Origin: Lepas anatifera
Lineage: Eukaryota > Arthropoda > Thecostraca > Lepadidae
Direction: 5' to 3'
Assembly (NCBI GenBank): GCA_034440635.1
Contig: JAOTON010000977.1
Location: forward strand, 372,001 to 436,000
DNA length: 64,000 bases
The notes below the pieces were generated by a model. It had not been told where the DNA came from. It searched no databases and saw only the letters and a list, made by a program, of their open reading frames with translations. Made by a program: the position numbers and the translations under genes. Shown in pieces: positions 12,434-23,911 of the stretch; positions within the stretch are counted from its first letter, which is position 1, and each line of letters starts with the position of its first letter.

Positions 12434-12955
12434 TCTGACGGCGTGGTCAGCGTGTTTAGCGTGTCCACGCTAGTAGCAGCCTCCTCAGCACCGTCTGACG
12501 GCCCGGTCAGCGTGTTTAGCGTGTCCACGTCAGTAGCAGCCTCTTTAGCACCGTCTGACGGCGTGGTTAGCGTGTCCACGTCAGTAGCAGCCTCTTCAGT
12601 ACCGTCTGACGGCGTGGTCAGCGTGTTTAGCGTGTCCACGCTAGTAGCAGCCTTCCTCAGCACCGTCTGACGGCCCGGTCAGCGTGTTTAGCGTGTCCAA
12701 CGTCAGTAGCAGCCTCTTCAGCACCGCGTGACGGTGTGTTTAGCGTGTCCACGTCAGTAGCAGCCTCTTCAGCTCTGTCTGACGGCCTGGTCAGCGTGTT
12801 TAGCGTGTCCACGTCAGTAGCAGCCTCTTCAGCACCGTTGACGTGTGTTTAGCGTGTCCACGTCAGTAGCAGCCTCCTCAGCTCTGTCTGACGGCCCGGT
12901 CAGCGTGTTTAGCGTGTCCACGTCAGTAGCAGCCTCTTCAGCACCGTGTGACGGA
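12434..12955. repeat. 60-bp minisatellite, about 9 copies
   Basis: The unit is about 60 bp and contains GTCTGACGGCGTGGTCAGCG, then TGTTTAGCGTGTCCACG and TCAGTAGCAGCCTCTTCAGC. Some copies are shortened to about 46 bp. Each unit ends in a pyrimidine-rich stretch followed by CAG, like a 3' splice site. Apparent Val/Ser-rich proteins here are repeat translations. Confidence 0.93.
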
Positions 12956-13244
12956 TAGTCGCTGCCCTCGGCACCGGCGGCCCGCTGCACGGCCGGTGAA
13001 GCGAACGCCTCAGCTTTTTTTTGTGCCGTGCCAAGAGACGGTGGCCTGTCGGTTATTGATCGGGTCCGACTCTCCCCGAACTCTGATGTTCATACTCGGC
13101 CTGATGGGTCGCTGGGAATGTGTAGCAAATGATCATTATGTCAGCTTGATACTCCGAAACTGGGGAATGCTGCTACTATTGGTAACTGAGGTACCCGCAA
13201 CAGCTCCCTCCTCTGTGTAATCCACCCGCCGTGTTATCCCGCCG

Positions 13245-13560
13245 GTGCAGTTCAAGTGCTGCGTTATCTCGTCTCTGAAATGGACCTGCTATATTAATCC
13301 ACCTGTTGTGTCATCTTGTCTGTGTAATCAACGTGCTGTTTTCTTTTGTCTGTTTAATCCACATGCTTTGGTGGCTTGTCTGTGCAGCCCTCCTGTGGTG
13401 TGATCTCGTCCATGCAATCTGCCTGGTACGTTCGTCTGTGCAATCCGCCTGCTGTGTTACCTTGTCTGTGCAATATGCATGTTTGTTATCTGGTCTGTGT
13501 ATTTCGACCGCCGTGCCGTCTGGTCTGTGTTATAAGTCTGGTATGTTATCTTGTCTGTGT
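13245..13560. repeat. Degenerate 36-39-bp tandem repeat
   Basis: Eight or so diverged units built on TCTGTGTAATCCACCTGCTG and GTGTTATCTTGTC. It abuts the inverted-repeat element that starts at 13562. Confidence 0.8.
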
Positions 13561-13561
13561 A

Positions 13562-13722
13562 CGAAAATAGGATATACTCGGCTGCACTACAAACCCGAAA
13601 TAAGATAAAGTGGATTACTCAACTGAGATATCAACGTAGCAGGTGGATTACCTGCTTTGGTATTCGTGGAATCGCCTATCTTATCTCGGCTTTGTAGTGC
13701 AGCCGAGTTAATCATATTTTCG
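13562..13722. mobile_element. Short inverted-repeat element (MITE-like)
   Basis: Arms of about 45 bp in opposite orientation. The left arm reads CGAAAATAGGATATACTCGG then CTGCACTACAAACCCGA; the right arm is its reverse complement with a few substitutions. The total is about 160 bp with no coding capacity. A target duplication is not clear, so the superfamily is not assigned. Confidence 0.75.
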
Positions 13723-15120
13723 TCCGGGGGATTCCATCATCCCTCATTTTTTCCGGGCATATCTCCGAAACGGCCCTTGACAGACTTCTAAGACTGTTTG
13801 ACTTTACCTAAAGCTCAATTGGACACATGACTGAAAATTGCGATATTGTATCTCCCACGGGTGAAGCTATGGCTTGGAATTTAGGGAGGGTCTATTTGCA
13901 AACAGTTTTGCTTATGTACGGTGCGTTCTTACAACAGAGCCGTCTGTGACGATATTGAACACATTTAGAAGGCACCCACGGCCCCGGCTTTCGCATGGGC
14001 AGATAAAGGCTGAACAATGTAAAAGTATCAGTAGCTGAGGAATATATCTACATAGCTCACAGATATTGACAATATGTATTTTGTCCCACTGTTGTACTTC
14101 CCTGCATCCGTCTGTAACGATTTTTTGCATTATACCATTTATTTCGATTTCATCTTTTGTTTTCTAATCTATGTAACAGAAAACCGGTGAAAGGTATTTA
14201 TTCCGCCATTTAGCCCTGCCGTAGAACCCCTATTGCATTTTCGGCTTTCACATCGCCAAAATATGAACCTATTTCTCCCAATTATCTGTTAAAACGCACT
14301 AGTTTTGTGAAAATGCAATAATTGGGTCAAGGGTTTGCCAGAATACAGAAAAAGCAGCAAAATTTGTACATTTCACCCGCCTCTTCCCGCAATTCCAGAA
14401 ATGTTGTTACGCTCTTTTAAATTGGGACCGGTGCATTTTGAGATCTTATGGGCCTAATCGCCCCCCTCACCTCTCCACCTGACAGAAATAGGGATAGTCA
14501 GAAGTATTACAGGAATAGGGTTAATGCCTGCTTTGAGATGGCGGACACTGGGCGGGTGCTAGAGAGGACACACGAATCTAGCCATATTTGGAAATGAATT
14601 CACCAACCAGCTGTATTCAATCAATGCCTGGCCTCCACTTAACTCCGGCAATCAGCATCCACTGTTGTTAACGAGGCTGGTCGGACAGCTGGATGGCACT
14701 GCCGCGGCTGAATGGCGGCTCTGGGCCGTCGACTGGCCATCAGCGCCAGCGTCGCCGGTGGCAGTCTCTGACGTATGCCGACGTGCTCAGCGTCAGCCGC
14801 TGACGTCGCGGGAGGCGCCCGGCGACAGTCCCAGAGTTTCCCGACTGTTCCAGAGCCACTCAGGCGACGCGCACCGGGTGGCCAACTTTTGTTTAATGAA
14901 TTATACGTCACGTTCGCCGTGCCGGCTAGGTTATGCCCTGGGACTAGAGGGCACGTAACAGAACGGAAGGGGCTCACTGAACAACATCACATAGATCGGC
15001 GAATTGAAGGGTGCGCTCGGACATATGTGGTTGTGTAACACCAGGCAGTGACATTGCGTATTGGTGGTTTCATAATGCACGGCTCTATCGGATGTTTTGA
15101 ATCAGCCAGACTGGGTCTGG
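13723..15120. other. No gene recognised; GC-rich island at 14660-14890
   Basis: Mostly AT-rich noncoding sequence. The island at 14660-14890 has CpG-rich open frames on both strands, but none matches a family I know and no acceptor/donor pair fits the neighbouring fry phase, so I do not call an exon. Confidence 0.5.
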
Positions 15121-15124
15121 GTGG

Positions 15125-15290
15125 TGTTGTCGGTTAGCCCGCGCTCGGCTTAGCTCGTGGTATTCTGTATGCGACGAGTGTTGCGGGTTCGAGCGCTCCC
15201 GGAGGTAGGATTTGGCGCTCTGTCCTAGCTCAGGCCTAGTTTAATACACTTCGCCTCCAGCGCTAGGGTGTTTGGTTACCCCTTCCCCCA
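15125..15290 (+). mobile_element. tRNA-derived SINE-like sequence
   Basis: A polymerase III B-box-like sequence GGGTTCGAGCGCTCCC lies at 15185-15200. An A-box-like TTAGCTCGTGG is about 35 bp upstream. The cloverleaf arms do not pair as in a functional tRNA, so a SINE head or old tRNA pseudogene is more likely than a tRNA gene. Confidence 0.5.
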
Positions 15291-15617
15291 CCATAAAATC
15301 ATCCAGATATTAAGAACACAGTTTGTTTTTAATAATTGATAGGCTTACGTTTCCGTTCGCGTATAAAACGCAGGCTAAACTATTACAGCTCTAAGTAATA
15401 AACTGAGTTTAATGATCATACAGTTGTTTTCGGATGAAAATGCGAACATTTTGACGTTCTCTCTTGTTTATTAATCTTCAAGTGCATTACACTTTGCTGA
15501 ATACGAAAATTTTACTGAGAATTGTCGCAAAATTTGTCTTCATAGGTTGTTCTCGTTTTATGCAACCCTAATTTTAGAGCCTTTCACATGTGATGCACCA
15601 ATTAAAAAATCCCACAC

Positions 15618-15998
<381 letters not shown>

Positions 15999-16000
15999 CC

Positions 16001-16004
<4 letters not shown>

Positions 16005-16063
<59 letters not shown>
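16005..16063. repeat. (TA)n tract at the left end of the Penelope-like pair
   Basis: 59 bp of alternating TA between the (CA)n array and the left element. A matching (TA)n tract bounds the right element at 17755. Confidence 0.98.
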
Positions 16064-16066
<3 letters not shown>

Positions 16067-17039
16067 TATAGTTGGGGAGCAGATTCTCTTTAATGCATTG
16101 TTCATTAAATACAATTGCTTGTTTAGCCGCAGAAAGTTTTTTAGATTTAGATTCAATAATACGAATAAGTTTAATGCTATTTTCGGTATGTTTGTGCAAA
16201 GTCGTAACAAAGGACATAAAATAGGTTTAAATTTCACATAGTAATATTTCACCAAGCTTATGGCATGATCACACACAAAATCGACGCTCTTTAAAAGTAT
16301 TAATCAGTTTGAATTTTTGAATCCTAATATGAAAGCGCACAGCATATCGACAAATGATCCTTCATCACAAAAATACCAAGCAAACACCTCAATCACGTCT
16401 AACACATCACATATCACAAATAACAGGAATAAAACACGCTTACAATGTTTCCTAAATATTCACCGAATATTCCTATCATATAGGGGAAGGTGTGTGAGTT
16501 GTTTGGTGTGGATGTTGATGATGGGTGACGTGTCTCGGATGTACACTGTTTCTAGTGTCGTGAGTCTGCGATGATCAGTGCACTGTGCTAGGACTGTGGT
16601 GTTTTCTGTCAATATGTTTCGTGTGATATCTGTGTTGTGGTACTCCTGCATGTGTCGTTTAGGTGATCCTTCCTGTATGTGCATGGTGAGTCGTCTGCTG
16701 AGAGATGTGGTAGTCATACCAATGTAACATACCTTTCGGGTTGCGCAGTCCCCGGCCTTACATTGGAACTGGTATATTACATTGGTCTGCTTGAGTGTCG
16801 TGCTCTTCTTTGAGATGTTGTTTTGCATAATGAGATTGGATGTCTTAGGGCTGCTGTAGTAGATGTTGAGTCTGAGTTTGGTGTTTGGATCTGTTGTTGT
16901 TGTGTTTTGTGATATGATCTTCGTGATGGCCTTTTCATCTTGTTTCCAGGATGGTGTTAGAAAGTTTTTGTAGTAGAGGTTGATGCATGTTTCTGTTGGG
17001 GTGGATGGGTGCTCAGCATGTTTCTGAAGCATATTCTTG
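16064..17039 (-). mobile_element. Penelope-like element fragment, left (minus) copy
   Basis: 5'-truncated copy of a Penelope-like retroelement on the minus strand, from 17039 down to the (TA)n tract. It contains the coding end at 16460-17037, then about 360 bp of downstream sequence. The last part (16217 to 16064) again looks coding (FNEQCIKENLLPNY). I read that as the start of a following copy, the pseudo-LTR arrangement known for this class. The segment 16101-16814 is repeated in inverted orientation at 17040-17754. Confidence 0.85.
16460..17037 (-). CDS. Penelope-like element: C-terminal linker and GIY-YIG endonuclease
   Basis: About 190 codons open to a stop at 16460. It encodes the part of a Penelope-like polyprotein after the reverse transcriptase core, followed by a GIY-YIG endonuclease that would nick target DNA. 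Visible signature: NVIYQF, then a Cys pair (CKAGDC), VCYIGMTTTSLSRRL with the YIG and following Arg, MH, a second His region (RHMQEYH), and LETVYI with the likely catalytic Glu. The reverse transcriptase catalytic motifs are absent because the copy is truncated at about 17037, so it cannot act alone. The ending TSPIINIH before LPLYDRNIR is shared with the inverted copy on the right. Confidence 0.87.
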
Positions 17040-17753
17040 ACTACAAAGAATAGCACGACACTCAAGCAGACCAATGTAATATACCAGTTCCATTGTAAGG
17101 CCGGGGAATGCGCAACCCGAAAGGTATGTTACATTGGTATGACTACCACATCTCTCAACAGACGACTCACCATGCACCTACAGGAAGGATCACCTAAACG
17201 ACACATGCAGGAGTACCACAACACAGATATCACACGAAACATATTGACAGAAAACACCACAGTCCTAGCACAGTGCACTGATCATCGCAGACTCACGACA
17301 CTAGAAACACTGTACATCCGAGACACGTCACCCATCATCAACATCCACACCAAAAAACTCACACACCTTCCCCTATATGATAGGAATATTCGGTGAATAT
17401 TTAGGAAACATTGTAAGCGTGTTTTATTCCTGTTATTTGTGATATGTGATGTGTTAGACGTGATTGAGGCGTTTGCTTGGTATTTTTGTGATGAAGGATC
17501 ATTTGTCGATATGCTGTGCGCTTTCATATTAGGATTCAAAAATTCAAACTGATTAATACTTTTAAAGAGCGTCGATTTTGTGTGTGATCATGCCATAAGC
17601 TTGGTGAAATATTCCTATGTGAAACTTAAGCCTATTTCATGTCCTTTGCTACGACTTTGCACAAACATACCGAAAATAAAATTAAACTTATTCGTATTTT
17701 TGAATCTAAATCTAAAAAACTTTCTGCGGCTAAACAAGCAATTGTATTTAATG

Positions 17754-17754
<1 letters not shown>
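17040..17754 (+). mobile_element. Penelope-like element fragment, right (plus) copy
   Basis: Inverted counterpart of 16101-16814, starting within the linker just before the endonuclease and ending at the right (TA)n tract. The two arms are nearly identical and are separated by about 225 bp present only in the left copy. Confidence 0.85.
17050..17396 (+). CDS. Penelope-like GIY-YIG endonuclease fragment, inverted copy
   Basis: Open frame to a stop at 17396. The endonuclease region (STTLKQTNVIYQF, VCYIGMTTTSLNRRL, LETLYI, NIHTKKL) is nearly identical to the minus-strand copy, with a handful of substitutions such as Q/H, D/E and S/N. It begins about 100 residues later than the left copy, so it is a more severely 5'-truncated insertion. 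No start codon belongs to it; it is a fragment of a longer ORF. Confidence 0.85.

Positions 17755-17814
<60 letters not shown>
17755..17814. repeat. (TA)n tract at the right end of the Penelope-like pair
   Basis: 60 bp of alternating TA directly adjoining the right element, mirroring the tract at 16005-16063. Confidence 0.98.
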
Positions 17815-17817
<3 letters not shown>

Positions 17818-20462
17818 ATATGAATTTTTTAATGATCTTGATGACAAGATAAATCGAATATAATATGCCAATATATCTATAACATGTATGGTTAGCCGTT
17901 TACAGGAATTTGAACCTCTTGCTGCCCTGCTCCTTGCAAGTCCTTTGTTGAATACAATATAATGATATAGAAGTGTTTTCTGTTGCGAAGCACTCGAACC
18001 ACAGTAGAGGGGTAATTAGTAATTAGTAGGGCCTTGTAATTATAAACAAACAAGCAATTGAAAACGCTTGACGTTAATGGCATTTAAGGGAGATGATATT
18101 TACGCAAGAAGAGTTGGGCAGGCATACAACGCGCTAGATGATCGATAGACTCATGCAGAACAAAAATAATAATTGCTGTCATTAGCAGCTAACAGGGTTT
18201 GTGTCGCAGAACCTTGAAGGCTGGAAGGCTGGCTAGGCTGTCAGCGGCCCCACGTGCGTTCTGTCGGGGATGTTACAGGGGTGTTACGTAATGCGACTAG
18301 CTTTACCTTTCGATTTCGATCTTTACATCATCATGTTGACAACAGTCGGATATCAGGTTCGGAACTCGTGGGTTCCAGTAATGGCTGATGATGTTTCCAT
18401 CCGCCAGCCGGTGGTCGTGAGCCGGAATAGTTTCAGGTAGTTTCAATTAGCGTTGCTATTTTCAGCGTCGGTGCTCGTGTGCGGTAGTCAATGCAGGTAG
18501 CGGCTGCTGTCTCGCCCTGGAGTCTCGTTGTCAATAACCGCTGCCGCTCGGCACCACTAGAGGCAAGGCCATTCGAGACCTGTCGCGATACTGACGCTCC
18601 TTGTACACGCAATATCTAAATTACAGTTCCAGTCTAGTATGGTGCCGAGGTTATAATTCAGGAATGGATAGGTGTTCAGTCAGATAGTCAAGGGGCCATT
18701 AATCCCGTTCGAAGAGAAGCATTAGCTGGTACTGGCGTTTTGAGGTGGTGGCGGCCAGGGGGGCCAGCGAGGCGCCGATAGCAAACACGACACAAATATG
18801 TCCCAGCAAATAAAACGAAAATCTGGAGCAACAGACAGCAATCAAATCAAGTTCGCTTCGCTTGCTTTTGTGTATCGTGCTGTGTGAATTCGGGAACCAG
18901 AGCCGTGCTAGATTTGTAGATGCCGATGTGTTCAATGCTGCAATCTAGAAACAAATTGTGGGGATTGGAAATGCCAGATTGCATAATGGGTCTGCCCTCC
19001 ACCAGTCACACACATTGGAGATGTTGCCGATTGAAACATTTTCAAGTCGAGCACGATCTATTATTCCTGTTCAATGAAAATGCGGGACTTTCTCCATTCG
19101 GTAAAAAGTTCGTGTCGGAGCGCCTTCGTTTTTTTCCTGTAAACTTTCGTCTTGCGAAAATCGTTGCACGATTGTACGGGACTGAGCTGTTAGGGGACGG
19201 CGGTGCCGCATTTTGTGGCACAGAGGGTGCTCCAGTCTCCATGCTGTGGTGCTGGGCAGGAGCCGAGTCCTCACGTGATCACCGCAGGCGTCAGACTGAA
19301 CTGGTAGATCACTTAAGGGCTGATCGGATCACTGCACCCATAATACTCTCCAGTGTACCGCCATCTCCTGGGTAGGAGGTGGCCGCGACAGGTCGGCCTT
19401 CCATACCCATTCAAGGCGCCTTTGCCAACTGTGCCACGGGGGTGGCTGAAATACAGCACACTACTATGAGGAGAAGATTGCTTCCATGTCTCATTGTGAC
19501 ATTTTAATTTGCTATAATTGCTCTGAATGTTTGAATGTCCTGGTTTAATCTGTGAAATGATAGGATGGATTACCATATGACCTTTGCAGTTAGTCCGTCG
19601 TTAAATCTCAACAGTTGAACTGGTGGAACCCTGACTCTATGACCGCGTCACGGTTCTACTGGTGAACCTAGGGACTTACTGAGCTGAAATAAAGTCATGC
19701 TAGAACACAGAGGCATACATTCTCTGAGATTTGTTTGTCTGTTATTGATACGACTTCCTAGCTCCTGGGGGTTTAATGACGTACCAGCTGTCGAGGGATT
19801 ATTGGCTCACCGGACGCCACCTCTTCGTTGTGAAGCCCCCATGCCCACGGCTGCACGTCAGTTGGGGAAAGTCAGGAATGCAATCATGCGCGACAACGAG
19901 GCCACTAACGGGAAGCTTGCCCCGCGTGGTCCTATTCCTGGCCGGAGCCCGGATGCCTGCAAGATGGATAGTGTGCGTGACACTCGAGGGCCATTTTAAC
20001 TTCTGGAGAACAACTAATTGGCACTGACGCCGCCTCAGCGCGGTACTTCACCCTACGCTGGGGACGCTGGAACGCCTGTCTCGGTGTTGAATGGAGGCCG
20101 GTGTCCCGGAGCGGCTGTCGAATGACTGTTAAAGCTTGCACTAGTTGAGTTTGCTATACTTCATGTGCGTGTCGTTGACGACAAAAGAAGTGAAGGGTTC
20201 GCTTCGCTGCGCCAGGTTCGGTGATATTCAGGCAGCCCCCTCCAACAGCAAGCGCAGACCATCGGATGTGACGTCACACCTCGTAGCTTATAACATGTGA
20301 AAATTAAATTATCAAATATCCAAATTTTTGCAAACAGGCCCAGAATTGAGAATAAAATGATTATCCATTACATTTGGGATAAACTTCATTACCGTGTATT
20401 CTCACAAATTCGTAAGCGGGAATTACCATTAGCAGCAGTTAAACACACGGCTCAATGGTAAA
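17815..20462. other. No gene recognised
   Basis: About 2.6 kb of mixed sequence upstream of the first recognised fry exon. Open frames are short. One or more upstream fry exons could hide here, but none shows recognisable Furry sequence together with a phase-1 donor. Confidence 0.5.
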
Positions 20463-20510
20463 GGAATTCCTCCACGCCCGTGTGACGTCACTCGGGCGTG
20501 GAGGAATCCC
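20463..20510. repeat. 48-bp near-perfect palindrome centred on TGACGTCA
   Basis: Arms CCTCCACGCCCG and CGGGCGTGGAGG with flanking matches surround a consensus cAMP-response element TGACGTCA (20483-20490) at the exact dyad. It could be a hairpin or the remains of a small inverted-repeat element. Confidence 0.85.
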
Positions 20511-22041
20511 TCTTGAACGTACCTTTAAGTAAATGTATCTTGATATTCAGGTGCGTTGTCACATCCTCGGCCAATAATGGTTACCGCTGCTAGGCAGAGA
20601 ATTAAAATCAAATACCACGCTGTTCCCGACCAGCTGTGGTACGAGTAGTACAATACGGCGTGGTAATAGTGCGGTAGTACCTCTCGTGAACAGGTTGGTA
20701 ATAGTTAGACTGCAGTGTTGACGATGATTGTCGGGAAATTGTGGATCAGCTGGCAGTGATGGGAGACACGCAACGTATGTGATACATGCGGATGACATGC
20801 CATCATGCTCTGTTAGTGCACAAAATCAGACTTCATAGAAGGTCTTTAGCTTTCAAACCTTTCATGGAAACTTTTTCGCCTTTGCATGCCCATTGAAGCC
20901 TTTCAAACAAACTTTGGTTGTGCCTTCATTATACCTGCAACTTCACGGCGGTCTTGCCAAATATTATTGGGGTCTGAATCAGTTCCGTCTGACTACAGTG
21001 ATTGAGTTTAAGCATTAACCCAGGAAAGGCAAAGTCGCATGACTGGCGATGTTATTCGGTGAGAACCACGGGCGTCGAAAGCGGGGGGAGTGGAGGGGGT
21101 TGCGTCCCCCAAATGTCCTATCGGAGAGGACGACTCCGGAAAATGTCGGCTCTCGATCGATAATTTCTGCCCTTTTACGCGTATCGGCTGAGAGAGTGGC
21201 AGGGATCGTAATTGTTTTAGGTGTGATTTTACTATGTATGCATAATTTTATATTGCCTTTATCCCACGTTGTTATCTTATTTTAAGCATTGCCTTCTTTT
21301 AACTGACTGACTGGAGCACGAAAAGCCACCCCATTGCTTTTAACTTGTGTGGATGTTTTCCAATATACTGAACTGACGCGAAGCTCCACGAATATCCCGA
21401 TTTCGATTCGGGTGAACGAGCTCGATAGCACACGCCATGGCAATTAACGACTGGCTAAATTTAAGTTCGGGCAGAGGTGGTATTGTCCACAAATATTCCC
21501 GAATTATATTCGGGTGAACGACCTCGATAGCGCGCACCCGGACTGTTACCGAGTTTCGGCCTTCCCGCACACTCCCCCCTTCCCCTGTCACCGCTAGGCC
21601 GAAGGTCCCCCTCCCCCAGAAAAAAAATTCGTGACGACTCACCTGGTGAAAACTATCTGTTTTGTGATATCTTACTTTAAATGATATCATTTCTAACAGA
21701 ATCAAGTAGTATAATCATTTTATTTCCTTTCGTCCATCCGTCAAGAGAGATTGAATATGTCTCATTCATTTACTTACATGCCATCTTAGCGGATCAGATG
21801 GTCTTTGTAAGCGGCTGATTTGTTCGCCAGAAGTCGCTAGGGGCTGGTAGTCAAATGTAATATTGTGTCAAATTTGAAACGGAAATTTGTTACTCGTCAT
21901 CTACTTCCTACTTCTCATTTGATTGCGCAAATAAGTTGTTGTATCAGTGCTAATAATAACTATGCTGTGTGTATTCGCGTTTTTGGAAGCGTGCATGCCG
22001 ACACCACGTGACTAATGTGCCCGGTGTGTTTCGGCTGGCAG
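20511..22041. other. Sequence upstream of fry exon A; contains a duplicated segment of about 50 bp
   Basis: No gene seen. A segment containing GATTCGGGTGAACGAGCTCG (near 21400-21430) is repeated with changes at about 21505-21535 (ATTCGGGTGAACGACCTCG). The stretch ends in the exon A acceptor GGCTGGCAG. Confidence 0.6.
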
Positions 22042-22173
22042 ACGCAGAGAAAGAGCGGCGTGAACAGTGCACCCTGGACGCTCAGCTGGCGACCACCTAC
22101 TCGCGGTCGCAGATGTTCCTCTCGCGGCAGCTGGCCAAACTTCACCCGGAGCTCACCATGCCCATGTTCTCCG
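22042..22173 (+). CDS. fry: Furry (fry) exon A
   Basis: Exon of Furry, the very large scaffold that binds and activates NDR-family kinases (Tricornered/STK38) and controls cell morphogenesis and dendrite patterning. Acceptor CTGGCAG|AC at 22041, donor TCCG|GTAAGAG at 22174. 132 bp: two bases, 43 codons, one base (phase 1 in, phase 1 out). The peptide runs from AEKERREQCTLDAQLATTYS through SRSQMFLSRQLAKLHPEL to TMPMFS, a conserved stretch of the Furry central region. Joined to exon B, the split codon becomes GAG (Glu). The donor is the first of about 16 near-identical donor sequences in the following minisatellite; reading past it hits an in-frame TAA, so only the first is productive. Confidence 0.93.
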
Positions 22174-22690
22174 GTAAGAGGGCTCGCCCTGGCCATGTTC
22201 TCCGGTAAGAGGCTCACCATACCCATGTTCTCCGGTAAGAGACTCACCATACCCATGTTCTCCGGTAAGAAGGCTCGTCGTGTCCATGTTCTCCGGTAAG
22301 GCAGCTCGCCCTGCCCATGTTCTACGGTAAGAAGGCTCGGCATGTCCATGTTCTCCGGTAAGAAGGCTCGCCCTGCCCATGTTCTCGGGTAAGAAGGCTC
22401 GCCCTGTCCATGTTCTCCGGTAAGAAGGCTCGTCATGCCCATGTTCTCCGGTAAGAAGGCTCGTCATGCCCATGTTCTCCGGTAAGAAGGCTCGCCCTGT
22501 CCATGTTCTCCGGTAAGAAGGCTCGTCATGCCCATGTTCTCCGGTAAGAAGGCTCGCCCTGCCCATGTTCTCCGGTAAAACGGCTCACCAGAACCGTGTT
22601 CCGCGGTAATGCGTCATGCCCATGTTCTCCGGTGAAGGTGCGTACCCTGATAGTAATCATGTTCTCGGGCAAGGTGGCTCACCTTTCCAA
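22146..22690. repeat. 31-bp minisatellite carrying the exon A donor site, about 16 units
   Basis: The unit is GAAGGCTCGTCATGCCCATG followed by TTCTCCGGTAA. The first unit overlaps the last 28 bp of exon A and its donor; later units repeat the exon end CCCATGTTCTCCG together with GTAAGA. Variants include CTCACCATACCC and CTCGCCCTGTCC. The array decays at its right end (GTAAAACGG, GTAATGCG, GTGAAGG). Confidence 0.97.
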
Positions 22691-23321
22691 TGCTGTCGGC
22701 AAGGCAGATCATCGTGCCAGTGTTCTTGCATAAGACGTCTCACCTTTTGACAAGTTGGAACCGAGAATTGGTCCAGACGCTTTTATGTGTGTCCCCATGC
22801 CCTCATCTTAGGGGTTTATTGTAGTGTAGCTGTTGTCAGTACACGGCCTATGGCTGGGCCTCTTTTCTAATTGATGGCCAAGTCAAATCGATTGCGTTTC
22901 TGGCTTCACTAATACCGCTTCATAGATTCAGTACAGAGTAAAAAAAACTATATAGATGAAATATACCAGTGCCGTAGTGTTGTGGAGACGAGGATGAATC
23001 TAGACATTCTGCTGAACTGCAAAACTGAACTGTGGTGTACAGCTAATAACGAACCAGGTGCAGTTTAACAAATCTCCAACCTAGCCAGTCACAGATGTTA
23101 TTCCCTAAGTTTCATTTCTTTCAATGCGAGGTTACAATGAATGTTTTTCAGCAATAAGCACGAACGCTTGACAAGGATGGATCCAGGGGCAGAGGGGTCA
23201 GAGGGCGCACGCTCAGCATTAAGTCCGTGAAGCCGCTTGGTCGTGGACGCTGGACGCTCTTGTTGGGTGTCGGTAACTCCCTGAACGCCCTTAGAATGTC
23301 AGAATTGTTCTGTACGGGTGC

Positions 23322-23513
23322 CAGGGGCGCCGCCACGAAATTTTTGCAGGGGGGACGGACCCGGGCTGGCGCTGACCGGGGGAGGCGAATTTTTAGCATA
23401 TTCGGTGCCTGACAGCATTTATGACGATTTACCCAAAAATGTTTGGGGGACGTCCCCCTGGTTGGCCAACAGGGAGAAGCGTCCCCCCGTCCCCCCCGCT
23501 TTCGGCGCCCATG
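23322..23513. mobile_element. Short hAT-type element, 192 bp
   Basis: Begins CAGGGGCGCCG and ends with the inverted form CGGCGCCCATG. It is flanked by a perfect 8-bp target duplication ACGGGTGC (23314-23321 and 23514-23521). 8-bp duplications and CAGGGGCG-like ends are typical of hAT transposons. It has no coding capacity. Confidence 0.85.
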
Positions 23514-23526
23514 ACGGGTGCATTAA

Positions 23527-23858
23527 CATGCGCCTCGCGGGGGGCTAAATTCGCTTCCCCCTCCTGATTTTCCTTATAACAACGCAGAAGCGAAGAGATG
23601 CAAGGCAATACAACTAAAAGTACCTTATCCCTGATAAATTTCACGCATCCGACTAAATTTTTAGGTCAGGTCATATCAAGTCAAGGAATATTCAAGGTCA
23701 GGCGACCCGACCACCAAACCCAAAGTCACGAGTTCGAAGCGGGGCCAAAGGAACATCCATACCAACCGACCAGTTCCAAACCACAATACTATCACGACAT
23801 TAGCGTCTTCAAATCTGCTATATCGGAATTTTTATATTGTTGACCTAAGGTGGGGTCA

Positions 23859-23911
<53 letters not shown>

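Noticed and set aside
14660..14958. A coding exon in the GC-rich island
   Set aside because: Open on both strands with no family resemblance and no splice pair fitting the phase of exon A.
21960..22566. Minus-strand frames rich in TGEHGHGEP-type repeats
   Set aside because: Antisense of the 31-bp splice-site minisatellite.
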